Positions 1 through 8,281 of a DNA stretch of 64,000 nt are shown here, piece after piece (position 1 is the stretch's first letter; every line of letters starts with the position of its first letter). A program made the translations under genes and the position numbers. Origin of the DNA: Sphingopyxis sp. YF1. GTDB lineage: Bacteria; Pseudomonadota; Alphaproteobacteria; Sphingomonadales; Sphingomonadaceae. The notes beneath the pieces are model-generated. The model was not told where the DNA came from, did no database searches, and worked only from the letters and a program-made list of their open reading frames with translations. Location of the stretch: the NCBI RefSeq assembly GCF_022701295.1, contig NZ_CP033204.1, forward strand, positions 2,232,001-2,296,000. Direction: 5' to 3'.

Positions 1-807
1 GGCGAGCATCGCGGTCGAGGCCTGCGCGAGGATGCCGGCCGCCGCGAGCTTCGTCGATTCCGCCGAGAAGTCGGTGTCTTCGATGCGCGACTTGGCGTCC
101 GCCAGATTCACGACAGTCGACGTCAAATTGTCGACAGTGGCTTCGAGGCGGTTCTGCTGCGCACCCAGGTTGGCGCGCTGCGTCGCGACCGTCTGGATCG
201 CGCCGTCGAGGATCGCCAGCGCGTCCGAAGCGCCCGACGCGGTCGACAGATCGATGTCCGAAACCGCCGAACCGCTGACCAGCGCACCGCCGGAATCGAG
301 TTCGCCGATCGCGTCGGCCTGCAGGTCACCGATGGTGATCGCGACGGTTTCGCCGCTGTTCACGCCGGTCTGGATGCTCAGCGAAGCGGTGCCGTCGAGC
401 AGCTTCGTGCCGTTGAAGTCCGAACGGGTGGCGATGTCGCCGATCTGTGAAACCAGCGCGGTGACTTCGGTCTGGATCGCGGCGCGGTCGTCGTCGCCAA
501 GCGTTCCGGTCGACGCCTGCATCGCAAGTTCGCGCATGCGGACGAGGATATTCGAGATGCCGCCCATCGCGCCTTCGGCGGTCTGCGCCAGCGAGATGCC
601 GTCGTTGGCGTTGCGGACGGCCTGGTTCAGGCCGCGAACATTGGCGTCCATGCGGGTCGCGATGGCGAGGCCGGCGGCGTCGTCCTTCGCGCTGTTGATG
701 CGCTTGCCGCTCGACAGACGTTCCATGGCCTGCGACTGCATGCGGTTGGCAACACGCGAATTGTTCTGGGCGCGAAGCGCGCTCACATTGGTGTTGATAA
801 CAGTCAT
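1..807 (-). CDS. fliC: Flagellin (3' end cut by window edge)
   Basis: This encodes the filament subunit, exported by the flagellar type III apparatus. The N-terminus begins [16 protein letters not shown], followed by the flagellin signature around [19 protein letters not shown]. The reading frame is open through base 1 and reaches the C-terminal heptad region ([11 protein letters not shown]), so only about the last 15 residues are missing. The full protein would be about 283 residues, a short flagellin made essentially of D0 and D1 with little variable outer domain. The ATG at 807 has a ribosome site (AAAGGGA) 7 bases upstream. It is divergent from fliE and preceded by a sigma-28 promoter. 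Confidence 0.96.
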   Translation of the reverse strand, partial: MTVINTNVSALRAQNNSRVANRMQSQAMERLSSGKRINSAKDDAAGLAIATRMDANVRGLNQAVRNANDGISLAQTAEGAMGGISNILVRMRELAMQASTGTLGDDDRAAIQTEVTALVSQIGDIATRSDFNGTKLLDGTASLSIQTGVNSGETVAITIGDLQADAIGELDSGGALVSGSAVSDIDLSTASGASDALAILDGAIQTVATQRANLGAQQNRLEATVDNLTSTVVNLADAKSRIEDTDFSAESTKLAAAGILAQASTAMLA

Positions 808-821
808 TTCATTCCCTTTCC

Positions 822-836
822 GGCCCCCCAAGGGCC
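822..836 (-). other. Small hairpin in the flagellin mRNA leader
   Basis: GGCCC and GGGCC arms flank a 5-base loop just upstream of the ribosome site of fliC, inside the predicted leader. Flagellin leaders are translational control points in some alphaproteobacteria (FlbT in Caulobacter). No flbT or flaF is visible in this window, so a regulatory role is only a possibility. Confidence 0.35.
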
Positions 837-875
837 ATTCCCGTGGTGTGCGGCTCGGCGAGCTTCACGATTGCG

Positions 876-902
876 TTAACGGCGGGCGGCGGCGGGGCTT
901 AA
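876..902 (-). promoter_or_regulatory. Sigma-28 promoter of fliC
   Basis: Read on the minus strand, the site is TTAA (902-899), 15 bases, then GCCGTTAA (883-876). The known FliA consensus is TAAA-N15-GCCGATAA, so each box has one mismatch and the spacing is exact. Transcription should start near 869, giving a leader of about 60 bases before the flagellin ATG. The same arrangement occurs before fliD, motA and flgM in this window. Confidence 0.8.
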
Positions 903-987
903 GCCGCGGCGTCAAAAAAACGCCGAAGCGGATGTCGTGGCGACAGAATCCAAATATATCCACCTGTATTTCAACGAAAAATATTTT

Positions 988-1003
988 TGGCACGCACTTT
1001 GCA
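988..1003 (+). promoter_or_regulatory. Sigma-54 promoter of the fliE operon
   Basis: TGGCACGCACTTTGCA matches the -24/-12 consensus TGGCAC-N5-TTGCA, with GG at 989-990 and GC at 1001-1002 exactly ten bases apart. Transcription should begin near 1014, about 37 bases before the fliE ATG. The surrounding stretch (940-1020) is AT-rich. The likely activator is the FleQ/FlbD-like protein encoded at 14772-15836. Confidence 0.9.
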
Positions 1004-1050
1004 TTTCATTCTGTACGCGGCGCGATGCCGCTTCGGAACGGATGGGAAGC

Positions 1051-1395
1051 ATGAGCACGATTGACCAGAGCCGGCTGCTGCAGATGCGCAGTTCGATCCT
1101 CAATCAGAACCAGGCGCTGCAACGCGCGGCGGGTCGCGGCAGCGCGACCGACGGCGTGCAGGACACGACGGGCATGGCCGATTTCGGGTCGGCGATCTCG
1201 AACGCGATCCAGCAGGTCAACGCACAGCAGTCGAAGGCCAGCGACGTCACCGAAGCCTATGAGCGCGGCGACACGCACGACATCGTCAGCGTGATGATCG
1301 AGCGCCAGAAAGCCTCGCTCGGTTTCGAAACGACGCTGCAGGTCCGCAACAAGCTGCTGTCCGCCTATCGCGACATCATGAACATGCCGGTGTAA
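1051..1395 (+). CDS. fliE: Flagellar hook-basal body protein FliE
   Basis: FliE is the small adaptor joining the MS ring to the proximal rod. The product is 114 residues, the usual size, and its C-terminal segment (ERQKASLGFETTLQVRNKLLSAYRDIMNMPV) carries the family signature. The ATG at 1051 gives the best-matching N-terminus; an in-frame ATG three codons upstream (1042) cannot be excluded. It is first gene of the plus-strand operon, 3 bases before fliF and directly downstream of a sigma-54 promoter. Confidence 0.93.
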   Translation: MSTIDQSRLLQMRSSILNQNQALQRAAGRGSATDGVQDTTGMADFGSAISNAIQQVNAQQSKASDVTEAYERGDTHDIVSVMIERQKASLGFETTLQVRNKLLSAYRDIMNMPV

Positions 1396-1398
1396 TCC

Positions 1399-3054
1399 AT
1401 GGCCGAGACCCAAGCCCTGACCCCCGTCGATACGGGCGCCAACCGCCTCCCCGTCCCCAGCTTCGGCGGCCGGCTCGAACCGCTTCAGCAGTTCGTGCGC
1501 CAGCCCGCCGTCCAGCGCGCGCTCCCCGCAATCGCCACGACCGCGGCGATCGGCATCGCCGCGCTCGCCTATTTCGCGACCGCCGCCGCGCCGCAGACCC
1601 AGCTCTTTGCCGGGCTCGCCGACGCCGACAAGGCCGCGGTCGCCGACGCGCTGACCGCGCAGGGCATCGGCCATACGATCGATCCCGCCACCGGCGCGCT
1701 CACCGTCGACGCCGACAAGCTCCACCAGGCGCGTATCGCGCTCGCCGGCCAGGGCCTGCCCAAGGCGGGCGCCGACGGCAGCGAGATGATCGGTTCGCTC
1801 CCGATGGGCGCGAGCCGCGCGATCGAGGGCGAAACGCTGCGCGGCGCGCGCGAAGCCGACCTCGCGCGCACGATCGAGGCGATCGACGCGGTCAAGGGCG
1901 CGCGCGTTCACATCGCCGCCGCCGAACCCAGCCTGTTCGTCCGCGAGGACAAGCCTGCCACCGCGTCGGTGATGCTCACGCTCCAGAACGGTCGCACCCT
2001 GTCCGATGGTCAGGTGCAGGCGATCCGCTTCCTCGTCGCCTCGTCGGTTCCCGGCATGAACGCCGATCAGGTGTCGGTGATCGACCAGCGCGGCGCGCTG
2101 CTCTCCGAAAGCGCGACGTCGAGCGACATGCAGGCCTTCCAGCTCCAGACGCAGGTCGAGGATCGCTTCCGCCGCGCGCTCGACAGCCTGCTCGGCCCGA
2201 TGCTCGGCGCCGGCAATTATACCGTCGAGGTTCACGCCGACGTCGACATGTCCGAAAGCCAGGCGACGCGCGAAAGCTTTCCCGAAAACGACCGCGCGCT
2301 GCGCAGCGAACAGGTGACGCGCTCGGTCAGCGGCGAAGGCTCGCCGCCCGCCGTCGGCATTCCCGGCGCATTGTCGAACCAGCCCCCGCCGGCCTCGACC
2401 CTCAACGCGGCGCCTGCTCCCGGCGCCGCCCCGGCCGGCGGCCAGACGAGCAGCAACGAAAATGCCGCCCGCGCCTATGAAGTCGGCCGCGAGATTTCGG
2501 TGACGCACCGCCCGCAGGGCCAGCTTCGCCGCGTATCGGTCGCCGTCGCGCTCAATCAGGGCAGCAAGGCGCTGAGCCAGGGCGACCTCGCCAAGATCGA
2601 CAATCTGGTCAAGGGCGCGATCGGCTTCGACGCCAACCGCGGCGATCAGGTCGCGATCGGCCAGCGCCCCTTCGCCAAGATCGAGGATGCCGCGCCCGCC
2701 TTCTACGAACAGGGCTGGTTCCTCCCGCTGGTCCAGCAGGTCGGCGCGCTGCTCATCGCGCTCCTCGCCTTCCTCTTCATCGGCCGGCCGCTGATCAAGG
2801 CCGCCAAGGCACGCGCCGCCGCACGCGCCGAACGCAACGCCGCGCTCGAGGAATCGCTGATGGCGGCCGCCGGCGGCGAAGGCGGCACGGCTGCACTCGC
2901 CCGCCCGCGCGGCCGCGAGATCACGCTCGACATGATCGAGGCGGCGCCGAGCTACGAAGCGCGCGCCAATCTCGTCCGCGAATTCGTCCGTCAGGATTCG
3001 GCCCGCGCCGCGCTCGTCGTACGCCAGCTGATGCAGGAGGGCGCCCGTGGCTGA
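1399..3054 (+). CDS. fliF: Flagellar MS-ring protein FliF
   Basis: FliF assembles the membrane ring on which the rod, export gate and C ring are built. The protein has 551 residues. The first transmembrane helix lies near residues 35-60. The YscJ/FliF ring-building motifs follow (GLPKAGADGSE, RALEGE-like, VSVIDQRGALLS), then a Pro/Ala/Gly-rich linker near 315-350. A second membrane helix around 435-460 precedes a cytoplasmic FliG-binding tail. Its 3' end overlaps the fliG start by 8 bases, suggesting translational coupling. Confidence 0.96.
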   Translation: MAETQALTPVDTGANRLPVPSFGGRLEPLQQFVRQPAVQRALPAIATTAAIGIAALAYFATAAAPQTQLFAGLADADKAAVADALTAQGIGHTIDPATGALTVDADKLHQARIALAGQGLPKAGADGSEMIGSLPMGASRAIEGETLRGAREADLARTIEAIDAVKGARVHIAAAEPSLFVREDKPATASVMLTLQNGRTLSDGQVQAIRFLVASSVPGMNADQVSVIDQRGALLSESATSSDMQAFQLQTQVEDRFRRALDSLLGPMLGAGNYTVEVHADVDMSESQATRESFPENDRALRSEQVTRSVSGEGSPPAVGIPGALSNQPPPASTLNAAPAPGAAPAGGQTSSNENAARAYEVGREISVTHRPQGQLRRVSVAVALNQGSKALSQGDLAKIDNLVKGAIGFDANRGDQVAIGQRPFAKIEDAAPAFYEQGWFLPLVQQVGALLIALLAFLFIGRPLIKAAKARAAARAERNAALEESLMAAAGGEGGTAALARPRGREITLDMIEAAPSYEARANLVREFVRQDSARAALVVRQLMQEGARG

Positions 3055-4081
3055 GCTCGACGTCGCGATCGACAGCGCCCCCGCCAAAGCCCCGGTCGAA
3101 GGATCGGCGGCCGCCGCGATCCTGCTGATGCTGCTCGACGAAAGCGAAGCGGCGACCATCCTCAAACATCTCGATCCCGATGAGGTGCGCCTCCTCGCCA
3201 AGGGCATGTTCGACGCCGCCAACGCCAACGAGGTGCAGATCGAGCAGGCGCTCGACCGCTTCGTCGCGCGCAGCCGCGACGTCAGCGCGCTCGCGATCGG
3301 TGCCGACACGCGCATCCGCACCGTGATGACGCAGGCGGTCGGCAATGTCCGCGCCGACAATATCCTCGCGACCGTCGCGCCGCAGCGCAGCGCCGCCTCG
3401 CTCGAAATGCTGCGCTGGATGGACATCGACGCGATCAGCGGCCTGCTCGCCAGCGAACATCCGCAGGTCGGCGCGCTAATCCTTTCGGTGCTCGTCCCCG
3501 ACATCGCCGCCCGCGCGATCGAAACGCTCGACGAAGGGCTCCAGGCCGACCTCGTGCTTCGCGCCGCGCAGCTTACTTCGGTGCCCGCCGCGGCGATCGA
3601 GGATCTCGAATCGGTGCTCGCCGCCGCCAATGTCGGCGGTCAGCGCGTCGCCAAGCAGCCGATCGGCGGCCCGAGCGACGTCGCCAAGATCATGAAGAAG
3701 ATGCCCAAGTCGCTGTCGGAACGGACGATCCGCAACCTCAAGAAGGCCGACCGCCAGCTCGCCCAGACGATCGAGGAAGAGATGTTCATCTTCGAAAATC
3801 TGCGCGACCTCGACATGCGCAGCCTCGGCACCATCCTGCGCGGCGTCGACGCGGCGCAGCTCGCGATCGCGCTCAAGGGCGCCGACGACGACATGGTCGA
3901 CCTCTGCCTGTCGACGATGTCGAAGCGCGCGTCGGAAACGATCCGCGACGAAATGGCCGAAATGACGATGGTCAAGCGCACCGACGTCGACGACGCGCAA
4001 AAGAGCATCATGCAGGTCGTCCGCCAGATGGCGGCGTCGGGCGAGATCATGATCGCCGGCGCGGGCGACGACTATGTCTGA
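3047..4081 (+). CDS. fliG: Flagellar motor switch protein FliG
   Basis: FliG is the C-ring subunit that contacts MotA and generates torque. The product has 344 residues. The N-terminal FliF-binding part contains AAAILLMLLDESEAA. The middle domain contains LASEHPQVGALILSVL, the EHPQ signature of the family. The C-terminal domain has the charged torque helix (LSTMSKRASETIRDEM). The start is a GTG at 3047 inside the end of fliF, and the 3' end overlaps fliH. Confidence 0.96.
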   Translation: MAELDVAIDSAPAKAPVEGSAAAAILLMLLDESEAATILKHLDPDEVRLLAKGMFDAANANEVQIEQALDRFVARSRDVSALAIGADTRIRTVMTQAVGNVRADNILATVAPQRSAASLEMLRWMDIDAISGLLASEHPQVGALILSVLVPDIAARAIETLDEGLQADLVLRAAQLTSVPAAAIEDLESVLAAANVGGQRVAKQPIGGPSDVAKIMKKMPKSLSERTIRNLKKADRQLAQTIEEEMFIFENLRDLDMRSLGTILRGVDAAQLAIALKGADDDMVDLCLSTMSKRASETIRDEMAEMTMVKRTDVDDAQKSIMQVVRQMAASGEIMIAGAGDDYV

Positions 4082-4673
4082 CCAGAGCTTTGCTCCCACC
4101 GCGCTCGCGATGGCGATGGCGAAGCCCGGCGGTTTCCGGCCGCTGTCCTTCGATCCCGCCGTCCGCGCGCGCGAAACCGCCGACGCGGTGCCGCCACCGG
4201 TCGAAGCCGAGCCCGGCGAAGACCCGTTCGAAAAGGGGCTCGCCGAAGGCCAGCGCCTGGCCGAGGCCGCGTTCGCGGTCGAGCGGGCGCAGCTGCTCGC
4301 GCTCGTCGCGGGCGCCGAGGCGCTGCAGGACGAACCGAGCGAGGAACTGGCGCAGCTCATCGCCGAGACCGTCGAGCGGCTCGTCCGCCAGATCGTCGTC
4401 AGCGCCCCGATCGACGCCGAATGGCTGAAGGATCAGGCCGAGATCGCCGCCGCGCTCGTCGCCGAGGCCGACAAGGCGCGCTCCCTGTGGGTGCATCCGC
4501 AGGATGCCGCCTTGCTGATGGATGCGAACATCCGCCTGCCGATCGAGGCCGACCCTGCGATGCTCCGCGGGACCGTCCGCATCGAAACCTCGGCGGGCTG
4601 GATCGAACATGGCCGCGCCGTCTATCTCAATGAACTGCGCGCCGCACTCGGCCGCGAGGATGACGCCGCATGA
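4074..4673 (+). CDS. fliH: Flagellar export regulator FliH
   Basis: FliH is the stator-like dimer that holds the FliI ATPase and docks it to the export apparatus. The 199-residue product has a Pro/Glu-rich N-terminus and a helical region (FEKGLAEGQRLAEAAF). A C-terminal FliH/V-ATPase E-like domain runs from about residue 90 (AQLIAETVERLVRQIV). Identification rests on this domain and on the conserved position between fliG and fliI; the primary sequence of this family is weakly conserved. It overlaps fliG by 8 bases and fliI by 4. Confidence 0.88.
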   Translation: MSDQSFAPTALAMAMAKPGGFRPLSFDPAVRARETADAVPPPVEAEPGEDPFEKGLAEGQRLAEAAFAVERAQLLALVAGAEALQDEPSEELAQLIAETVERLVRQIVVSAPIDAEWLKDQAEIAAALVAEADKARSLWVHPQDAALLMDANIRLPIEADPAMLRGTVRIETSAGWIEHGRAVYLNELRAALGREDDAA

Positions 4674-6001
4674 CCCGCCGCCTCGCCCTCTCGGCGCAGC
4701 AATTGCTCGCCCCCGTCGACATCGCCAGGGCCAGCCCGCGCCGCATCGGCACGCTCGTCGCGCACGAGGGCATCATGCTCGAGGTGTCGGGTTTCCCGCA
4801 GCCCTTGGGCAGCAACGTCCGCATCAAGTCGGCCGACAACGACTATGTCTATGGCGAGGTCGTCGGGTTTCGCGGCCACCGCAGCCTCGTCCTGCCCTTC
4901 GACATGAACAAGCCGCTCGTCACCGGCGCGCCGGTCGAGCCGCACGGCGCATCGTCGATGGTTCCCGTCGGAAAGGCCCTGCTCGGCCGCATCATGGACG
5001 CACAGGGCAATCCGCTCGACGGCCGCCCGCCGGTCAAGTCGCAATTCCTGTGGCCGCTCGCCGGGCGCAAGGTCAATCCGCTGCGCCGCGGTCGCGTCAC
5101 CCGCGCGCTCGACATGGGCGTGCGCGCGATCAACGGGCTGCTCACCGTCGGCGAGGGCCAGCGCGTCGCGATCGTCGCGGGTTCAGGCGTCGGCAAGTCG
5201 GTGCTGATGGGCCAGATGATCGCCGGCACCGACTGCGACGTCATCGTCGTCGGGCTGATCGGCGAGCGCAGCCGCGAGGTCAGCGACTTCGTCGAAACCA
5301 AGCTCCCTCCCGCGGTACGCAAGAAATCGGTCGTCGTTGCGGTTCCCGCCGATCATCCGCCGCTGCTTCGTCTGCGCGCCGCGATGCGCGCGACCGCGAT
5401 CGCCGAAGCCTTTCGCGACGAGGGCAAGAAGGTGCTCCTGCTCATCGACAGCCTGACCCGCGTCGCGCATGCGCAGCGCGAGATCGGGCTGACGCTGGGC
5501 GAGCCCCCGACGATGAAGGGCTATCCGCCGTCGGTCTTCGCCCTGATTCCCTCGCTCTGCGAACGCGCCGGCATCGACCGCCAGACCGGCGGATCGGTCA
5601 CCGCGCTCTACACCGTGCTCGCCGACGGCGGCGACATCGAGGATCCGGTGGTCGACAGCGCGCGCGCGATCGTCGACGGCCACATCATCCTGTCGCGCGC
5701 CATGGCCGAACAGGGCGTCTATCCCGCGATCGACGTCGCGCGATCGCTGTCGCGCACGATGGTCGACTCGGTCGATCCCGAACATGCCGCCGCCGCCGCG
5801 CGCTTTCGCCAGCTCTGGTCGGCCTATGAAGAAAATCGCGACCTGATGCTGATGGGTGCCTACGTCGCCGGGGGCGATCCGGTGCTCGACGAAGCCATCG
5901 CCCGCCGCGCCGACCAGCTCGCCTTCGTGTCGCAGCCGGCCAAGGCTCAGGTCGATTTCGAAATTTCCCGTCAAACCCTCGTAGAAGGATATAGTGCATG
6001 A
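4670..6001 (+). CDS. fliI: Flagellar export ATPase FliI
   Basis: FliI is the F1-beta-like ATPase that energises unfolding and entry of flagellar export substrates. The protein has 443 residues, with Walker A (GSGVGKS) near residue 170 and Walker B (KVLLLIDSLTR) near 252-262. The type III ATPase signature GEPPTMKGYPPSVF follows. Both ends overlap neighbours by 4 bases (fliH and fliJ), typical of a tightly coupled export operon. Confidence 0.97.
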   Translation: MTRRLALSAQQLLAPVDIARASPRRIGTLVAHEGIMLEVSGFPQPLGSNVRIKSADNDYVYGEVVGFRGHRSLVLPFDMNKPLVTGAPVEPHGASSMVPVGKALLGRIMDAQGNPLDGRPPVKSQFLWPLAGRKVNPLRRGRVTRALDMGVRAINGLLTVGEGQRVAIVAGSGVGKSVLMGQMIAGTDCDVIVVGLIGERSREVSDFVETKLPPAVRKKSVVVAVPADHPPLLRLRAAMRATAIAEAFRDEGKKVLLLIDSLTRVAHAQREIGLTLGEPPTMKGYPPSVFALIPSLCERAGIDRQTGGSVTALYTVLADGGDIEDPVVDSARAIVDGHIILSRAMAEQGVYPAIDVARSLSRTMVDSVDPEHAAAAARFRQLWSAYEENRDLMLMGAYVAGGDPVLDEAIARRADQLAFVSQPAKAQVDFEISRQTLVEGYSA

Positions 6002-6444
6002 CCTCTCGCACCGCGCGCCGCAAACGGATCATTCGCGTTCGCAGCGTGGAACATCAGATGGCGGAGGCCAATCTTGCGCGCGCCAATGGCGAGCTCGCGA
6101 ACCTTGTCGAACTCGCGAAGCGCCTCGAAACGCTACGCACCGACCTCGCGATGGCGAAGGGAGCGGTTGCCGGGCGCGCGCTCAACACGATCGGCGAGCT
6201 CGGTATGCGGCTCGACATGGCCAAGGAAAACCTCGTCGCGCCGCTGGCGGGCGCCAGCGCGCGCCGCGACCAGATGGGGGCGCTCGCGCAGAGCGCGATG
6301 GCCAAGGAAGAATCGGCGGTGCGCCTCTACGAACGCAGCCGCAAATCCGCCGAGGCCGAAATGGAACGCCGCAGCGACGCCAACCGTCCGCACCGCGCGC
6401 GCGGCGGCATGCGGCTGCGCCTGATCGACGGCGGCGTCGCATGA
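5998..6444 (+). CDS. fliJ: Flagellar export chaperone-like protein FliJ
   Basis: FliJ is the coiled-coil stalk that sits inside the FliI hexamer and contacts FlhA. The 148-residue product is almost entirely helical, with long Ala/Glu/Lys/Arg-rich stretches, a basic N-terminus (TARRKRIIRVR) and no membrane segment. Sequence conservation is low in this family. The call depends on coiled-coil character, size and location between fliI and fliK, with 4-base overlaps on both sides. Confidence 0.82.
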   Translation: MTSRTARRKRIIRVRSVEHQMAEANLARANGELANLVELAKRLETLRTDLAMAKGAVAGRALNTIGELGMRLDMAKENLVAPLAGASARRDQMGALAQSAMAKEESAVRLYERSRKSAEAEMERRSDANRPHRARGGMRLRLIDGGVA

Positions 6445-7658
6445 TGGGCGCGTTGCCGCAAACCTCGGTTCCCACGCTGCTCGCGCCGCTCGCGGCGACG
6501 GGGCTGCCGCTGCCGCAGGGCGCCGGCGAAGCGGGCGGGTTCGAGCAACTCGTCGCCGTACAGGCGAATGCGGCGGCGCCCGCGTCAACCGGCGCGGTCG
6601 CTGCCCTGCCGGCCTTCACCCTGCCCGCCGGATCGGCTCCGGCGCTGCCCGATGCCGCGGCCGCCTCGGCACCGCAGGCCGCGCAGCCCGCCCTCGCCCT
6701 GCCCCCGGCGGCGGCTCCCGAACCACAGGTCGAAGTTGAAACCGGCGCCGTCGCCCCGGCGCCGAAAGCCGATGTTCCGACCGCCGACGATGCCGTGACC
6801 GCCGCCAACTGGCTGGTCGACGCGATCGGCCGCTTTGCCGCCCCCACTGCCGCGCAGCCCGCCAAGCCTGCCGCCGGCGCGCAGCCGGGCGAAGCCGTCG
6901 CCGACGGCGAAGCGGCCGGCGCAGACGCCGAGGCCGGTGCAGCAGCCCTGCCCGGGCTGCCGACGCCGCCCGCGACCGTCACGCCCGCCGCCCCCAAACC
7001 CGCCGCGGAAAGCGCATCGCGCCCGGCCGCGCGCCGCGACGAAGCCGCCGCGCTGCCGATGGTCACGCCCCGGCCGCGCGACGCCGCCCAGCCGCTGCCG
7101 GCACCGGCACTCGCCGCCGCCGAACCGCAGGCGGCCCGGCCCGCCGCCGAGCCGTCGATGGCGGTGCTCTTCACCCAGCCCGCGGCCTCCGCGGCGGGGA
7201 TCGCCGAGGCGGCGAAGCCCGTCATCGTTGCGGAGCGCACGCTCGATCTCACGAGCGACGACGCCTGGATCGAACAGCTCGCCTCCGACATCGCCGCGAC
7301 CAAATCGGCGACGAACGAGGTCAGCTTTCGCCTGATGCCGCGCCACCTCGGCCGCCTCGACGTCGCGATGATGGCGGGCGACGAGGGCGTGACGGTCCGG
7401 ATGGACACGCAGAACGAGGCGGCGGCCACGATCGTCGCCGCCGCGCAGCCGCGCCTCGTCGAGGACCTGCGCCAGCAGGGCGTCCGCGTTGCCGACGCGC
7501 AGGTGAACTGCACCCCCAACGAGACCGGGCGCCAGTCGCAGCACGGCCAGGGCCGCGCCCCGGCCCCCGACGCCGCGCACCTGATCGAAACCGCCGATGA
7601 CCGCGCCGACGCGCGCGAAACCGAACATGCCGCGGGTCGCCGCGGCCGCTTTGCCTGA
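6441..7658 (+). CDS. fliK: Flagellar hook-length control protein FliK
   Basis: FliK is the molecular ruler that measures the hook and switches export specificity by contacting FlhB. The product has 405 residues from the ATG at 6441 (a second ATG follows at 6444). The first 260 residues are Ala/Pro-rich and low-complexity. The C-terminal hook-control domain (about 285-365) contains EVSFRLMPRHLGRLDVAMM and the Gln-rich LVEDLRQQGVRV. Its start overlaps the end of fliJ by 4 bases; 14 bases separate it from fliL. Confidence 0.92.
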   Translation: MMGALPQTSVPTLLAPLAATGLPLPQGAGEAGGFEQLVAVQANAAAPASTGAVAALPAFTLPAGSAPALPDAAAASAPQAAQPALALPPAAAPEPQVEVETGAVAPAPKADVPTADDAVTAANWLVDAIGRFAAPTAAQPAKPAAGAQPGEAVADGEAAGADAEAGAAALPGLPTPPATVTPAAPKPAAESASRPAARRDEAAALPMVTPRPRDAAQPLPAPALAAAEPQAARPAAEPSMAVLFTQPAASAAGIAEAAKPVIVAERTLDLTSDDAWIEQLASDIAATKSATNEVSFRLMPRHLGRLDVAMMAGDEGVTVRMDTQNEAAATIVAAAQPRLVEDLRQQGVRVADAQVNCTPNETGRQSQHGQGRAPAPDAAHLIETADDRADARETEHAAGRRGRFA

Positions 7659-7672
7659 CGAGGAGCTGAACG

Positions 7673-8281
7673 ATGAGCAAGGACAAGGCCGAGGCCGAAC
7701 CCGTGAAGAAGGGCAAGATGAAGAAGCTGCTGATGATCGCCGTCGGGGCGGCGGTGCTGATCGGCGCCGGCGCGGGTGCGGGGCTGTATTTCGGCGTCGG
7801 CATGGCCGCCTCCCCGCCGAAGCCCGAGGATTTCTATCCCCGGCTGGTCAAGCGCAGCGCCGATGGCGAGGCCGCGCCCGAGGCGAAGAAGAATGAGGAG
7901 GCGCCGCCGAAGGTCGGCACCGTCATCGTTCCCAACGATCGCTACAAGGTCGACCCGCGCAAATATGAGATCACCTATTATCCGATCGAGCAGGCCTTCA
8001 CGACCAACCTCGCCGACGGGTCGGGTTTCCTCCAGGTCGGGATCAGCCTGTCGACCTATTATGACGGCAAGGTGATCGCGAACGTCCGCCGCCAGGAAGT
8101 GCCGATCCGCTCGGCGGTGCTGATGGTTCTCGCCGAACAGGATCCGGCGCTGATCTCCACCTCGCACGGCAAACAGCAGCTGCAACGCCAGCTCGCGGGC
8201 GCGATCAACACCGTGCTGCGCGACAAGGAAGGCTTCGGCGGCATCGACAATGTCTATTTCACGAGCATGGTGATCCAGTGA
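7673..8281 (+). CDS. fliL: Flagellar basal-body protein FliL
   Basis: FliL surrounds the stator units and supports torque under load. The 202-residue protein has a short basic cytoplasmic N-terminus and one transmembrane helix at about 19-44 (KLLMIAVGAAVLIGAGAGAG). A periplasmic domain ends in GFGGIDNVYFTSMVIQ, the conserved FliL C-terminus. A clear ribosome site (GAGGAG) precedes the ATG. The stop overlaps the GTG start of fliM. Confidence 0.94.
   Translation: MSKDKAEAEPVKKGKMKKLLMIAVGAAVLIGAGAGAGLYFGVGMAASPPKPEDFYPRLVKRSADGEAAPEAKKNEEAPPKVGTVIVPNDRYKVDPRKYEITYYPIEQAFTTNLADGSGFLQVGISLSTYYDGKVIANVRRQEVPIRSAVLMVLAEQDPALISTSHGKQQLQRQLAGAINTVLRDKEGFGGIDNVYFTSMVIQ

Noticed and set aside
1006..3630. 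Very long minus-strand open frame opposite fliF and fliG (over 870 codons)
   Set aside because: It is a mirror of GC-rich codon bias: Arg/Ala/Gly-rich, no domains, no ribosome site, and fully covered by well-conserved fliF and fliG.
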